A stretch of DNA of 6,488 bases from Candidatus Omnitrophota bacterium (lineage in GTDB: Bacteria; Omnitrophota; Gorgyraeia; Gorgyraeales; Gorgyraeaceae). Positions 5,229 to 6,488 of the stretch are shown here, in pieces. Position 1 is the first letter of the stretch, and the number at the start of each line of letters is the position of its first letter. The translations under genes and the position numbers were made by a program. The stretch lies in assembly GCA_018817035.1 (NCBI GenBank), contig JAHIUV010000163.1, positions 1-6,488 of the forward strand, in the 5' to 3' direction. The notes under the pieces are model-generated. The model did not search any database and was not told the DNA's origin. It saw nothing but the letters and a program-made list of their open reading frames with translations.

Positions 5229-6488
5229 TCAGCGTGTATACTTCTGCCGCGCCTTTGGGACGTACCATTTTATAAAATTATACCCGATGCCCGCGGGGCT
5301 TACTTCAATGCCTTTAAAGCGCTCATGTATTACCGGTAAAGCATCCGGCACATATAGAAATAAATATGGCTGTTCCTCGTATAATATTTCATGTATCCTG
5401 TGATATATTTTCTTACGCTCTTCCCTGTCAAACGTGCGCCTTCCCTCGATAAGCAATCCATCCACCTCGGGATTAACATATCCTACGAAATTAAACTCTC
5501 CCTCTCTTGTCTTTGACGAATGCCATATATCATACATATCCGGGTCCATGGACAAATTCCATCCCAGGAGAATAGCGTCAAACCTTCTCTTGTCTATAAA
5601 TTCACTTACAAAAGCGCTCCATTCTATTACCTTTATCTTAACGTTTATCCCGACCTCTTTCAACCTGCGTTGTATTATTTCCGCGGACATCCTGCGCTGT
5701 TCATTGCCCTGGTTAGTTATAAGCGTAAACGAAAACTCCGTACCGTCTTTTTCCAATACACCGTCACCGTTCTCGTCGCGCCATCCTGCCTCCGACAAAA
5801 GTTCTTTTGCCTTTTCAGGATCATACTCCGCCGGTTTTACTTCCTCATTGTAAGCCCATGATTCGGGTATAAAAGGCCCTGTCGCGACCCTGCCCATGCC
5901 CAGCAATACGCCCCGTATGATCTCATCTTTATCTATCGCGTAATTTATCGCCTGCCTGACTTTTAAATCCTTGAATTTCGGATCATTTAAATTATAGCCC
6001 ATATATGTATATCCGAAACTCGGAAAATTAAACTTTTGGAAATTTTCCCTGAAAAACTTTGTATCCGTCTGCCTCTTGAACTGCAAAGGCGAAAGAGAAA
6101 TATAATCAACGCCTTCCGCCCTCAATTCCAGGAACATAGTCGCCTGATCCGGTATTATCCTGTATACATAACGGTCTATACATGGCCTGCCCTCAAAATA
6201 ATCATGGTTAGAAACCAGTTCTATCCTCTCTCCTGTCTTCCATAATTTAAATTTATACGGGCCCGTGCCCACGGGTTCTCTGGCGAAATCCGCAGTGTTC
6301 AGGTCTTTGCCCTCAAGCAAATGCCTGGGCATAATATTCATGCCCCAGCTGGCAAGCCCCGGGGAAAAAGGTTCTTTATATACAGCCCTAATAGTATAAT
6401 CGTCCAAGGCCTCTAACGACTCGACCATTTTAAAATCACCGCTGTAAGGTGTCCTGACATCAGGGTCGATCAAACTTTTATAAGTAAA
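5229..6488 (-). CDS. ABC transporter substrate-binding protein, family 5 (peptide/oligosaccharide type), C-terminal part
   Basis: This is the extracytoplasmic receptor that captures the substrate for the importer. The reading frame runs open to the window edge, giving 419 residues, against 500-560 for a full family member. The N-terminal ~100-140 residues, including any signal peptide or lipobox, therefore lie beyond 6488. The partial sequence starts FTYKSLIDPDV, typical of an internal position in this family, so the TTG at 6473 is not a start. Family marks, numbered within the fragment: PVGTGPYKF at 72-80, VRQAINYAIDKDEI near 177-190, an acidic DENGDGVLEKDG loop at 238-249 in the usual AGWxDxNGDG context, and GWNLSMDPDMYDIWHSS near 309-325. 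The TGA stop is at 5229-5231, then a 120-nt repeat-containing gap to oppB. The first-in-operon position fits. Ligand identity is open: peptides by default, but family 5 proteins also bind oligosaccharides, nickel or other ligands. Confidence 0.93.
   Translation of the reverse strand, partial: FTYKSLIDPDVRTPYSGDFKMVESLEALDDYTIRAVYKEPFSPGLASWGMNIMPRHLLEGKDLNTADFAREPVGTGPYKFKLWKTGERIELVSNHDYFEGRPCIDRYVYRIIPDQATMFLELRAEGVDYISLSPLQFKRQTDTKFFRENFQKFNFPSFGYTYMGYNLNDPKFKDLKVRQAINYAIDKDEIIRGVLLGMGRVATGPFIPESWAYNEEVKPAEYDPEKAKELLSEAGWRDENGDGVLEKDGTEFSFTLITNQGNEQRRMSAEIIQRRLKEVGINVKIKVIEWSAFVSEFIDKRRFDAILLGWNLSMDPDMYDIWHSSKTREGEFNFVGYVNPEVDGLLIEGRRTFDREERKKIYHRIHEILYEEQPYLFLYVPDALPVIHERFKGIEVSPAGIGYNFIKWYVPKARQKYTR

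Larger units (their letters stand above)
3..6488 (-). other. Opp-type ABC importer plus malQ operon (5' end outside window)
   Basis: Six genes lie on the minus strand in the order binding protein, permease, permease, ATPase, ATPase, 4-alpha-glucanotransferase. The first five reproduce the classical ABCDF order of Opp/Dpp importers. Junctions are 120 nt, 3 nt, 121 nt, a 20-nt overlap and 1 nt. The short junctions imply translational coupling and a shared transcript. The two long ones contain palindromic repeats and no convincing promoter or T-tract terminator, so a single transcript is the simplest reading. The promoter must lie upstream of 6488, and the downstream terminator, if there is one, lies left of position 1. 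Co-transcription is inferred from layout only. Confidence 0.8.

Noticed and set aside
5434..5853. Plus-strand open reading frames opposite the ABC genes and malQ
   Set aside because: They lie wholly antisense to well-supported genes, have no recognisable domains, show skewed composition expected from reverse-complement codons, and lack consistent ribosome binding sites.

Overview
The window is one stretch of a minus-strand operon, transcribed from the right edge towards the left edge. It holds a peptide/oligosaccharide-type ABC importer (Opp/Dpp family) followed by a GH77 4-alpha-glucanotransferase. In transcription order the genes are: the C-terminal ~419 residues of a family 5 solute-binding protein (5229-6488, its start lies beyond the window), permease OppB-type (4134-5108), permease OppC-type (3336-4130), ATPase OppD-type (2237-3214), ATPase OppF-type (1507-2256) and amylomaltase MalQ (3-1505). 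The coding sequences look intact: Walker A/B, signature and H-loop motifs are present in both ATPases, the EAA loop is present in both permeases, and all three GH77 catalytic acids are present in MalQ.

Spacing is very tight at three junctions: 3 nt for oppB-oppC, a 20-nt overlap for oppD-oppF and 1 nt for oppF-malQ. Two junctions are wide and almost equal: 120 nt between the binding-protein gene and oppB, and 121 nt between oppC and oppD. Both wide gaps are filled with small palindromic repeats. Three copies share the conserved ends TTCGAGCG and AGTCGAGAA around a core of 1, 9 or 17 nt. Two of the three form an inverted pair directly against the ribosome binding site of oppB. The other gap carries the third copy, a degenerate copy of what looks like a second repeat family, and a 35-bp near-perfect palindrome that overlaps the oppC stop codon.

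Functionally, the binding protein would deliver substrate to an OppB/OppC channel driven by an OppD/OppF ATPase pair. MalQ is cytoplasmic and rearranges alpha-1,4-glucans. Its one-nucleotide spacing from oppF suggests co-transcription, and raises the question whether this 'peptide' transporter really carries an oligosaccharide, as some Opp-type systems of Thermotoga do. That is inference.

The organism cannot be named from this window. The moderate GC content, the Opp and MalQ sequences and the short REP-like repeats would fit an uncultured bacterium such as an Omnitrophota/Elusimicrobiota-type lineage, but this is a weak impression. I found no RNA gene, CRISPR array, insertion sequence or plainly novel protein system. 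The repeat family is the most unusual content.
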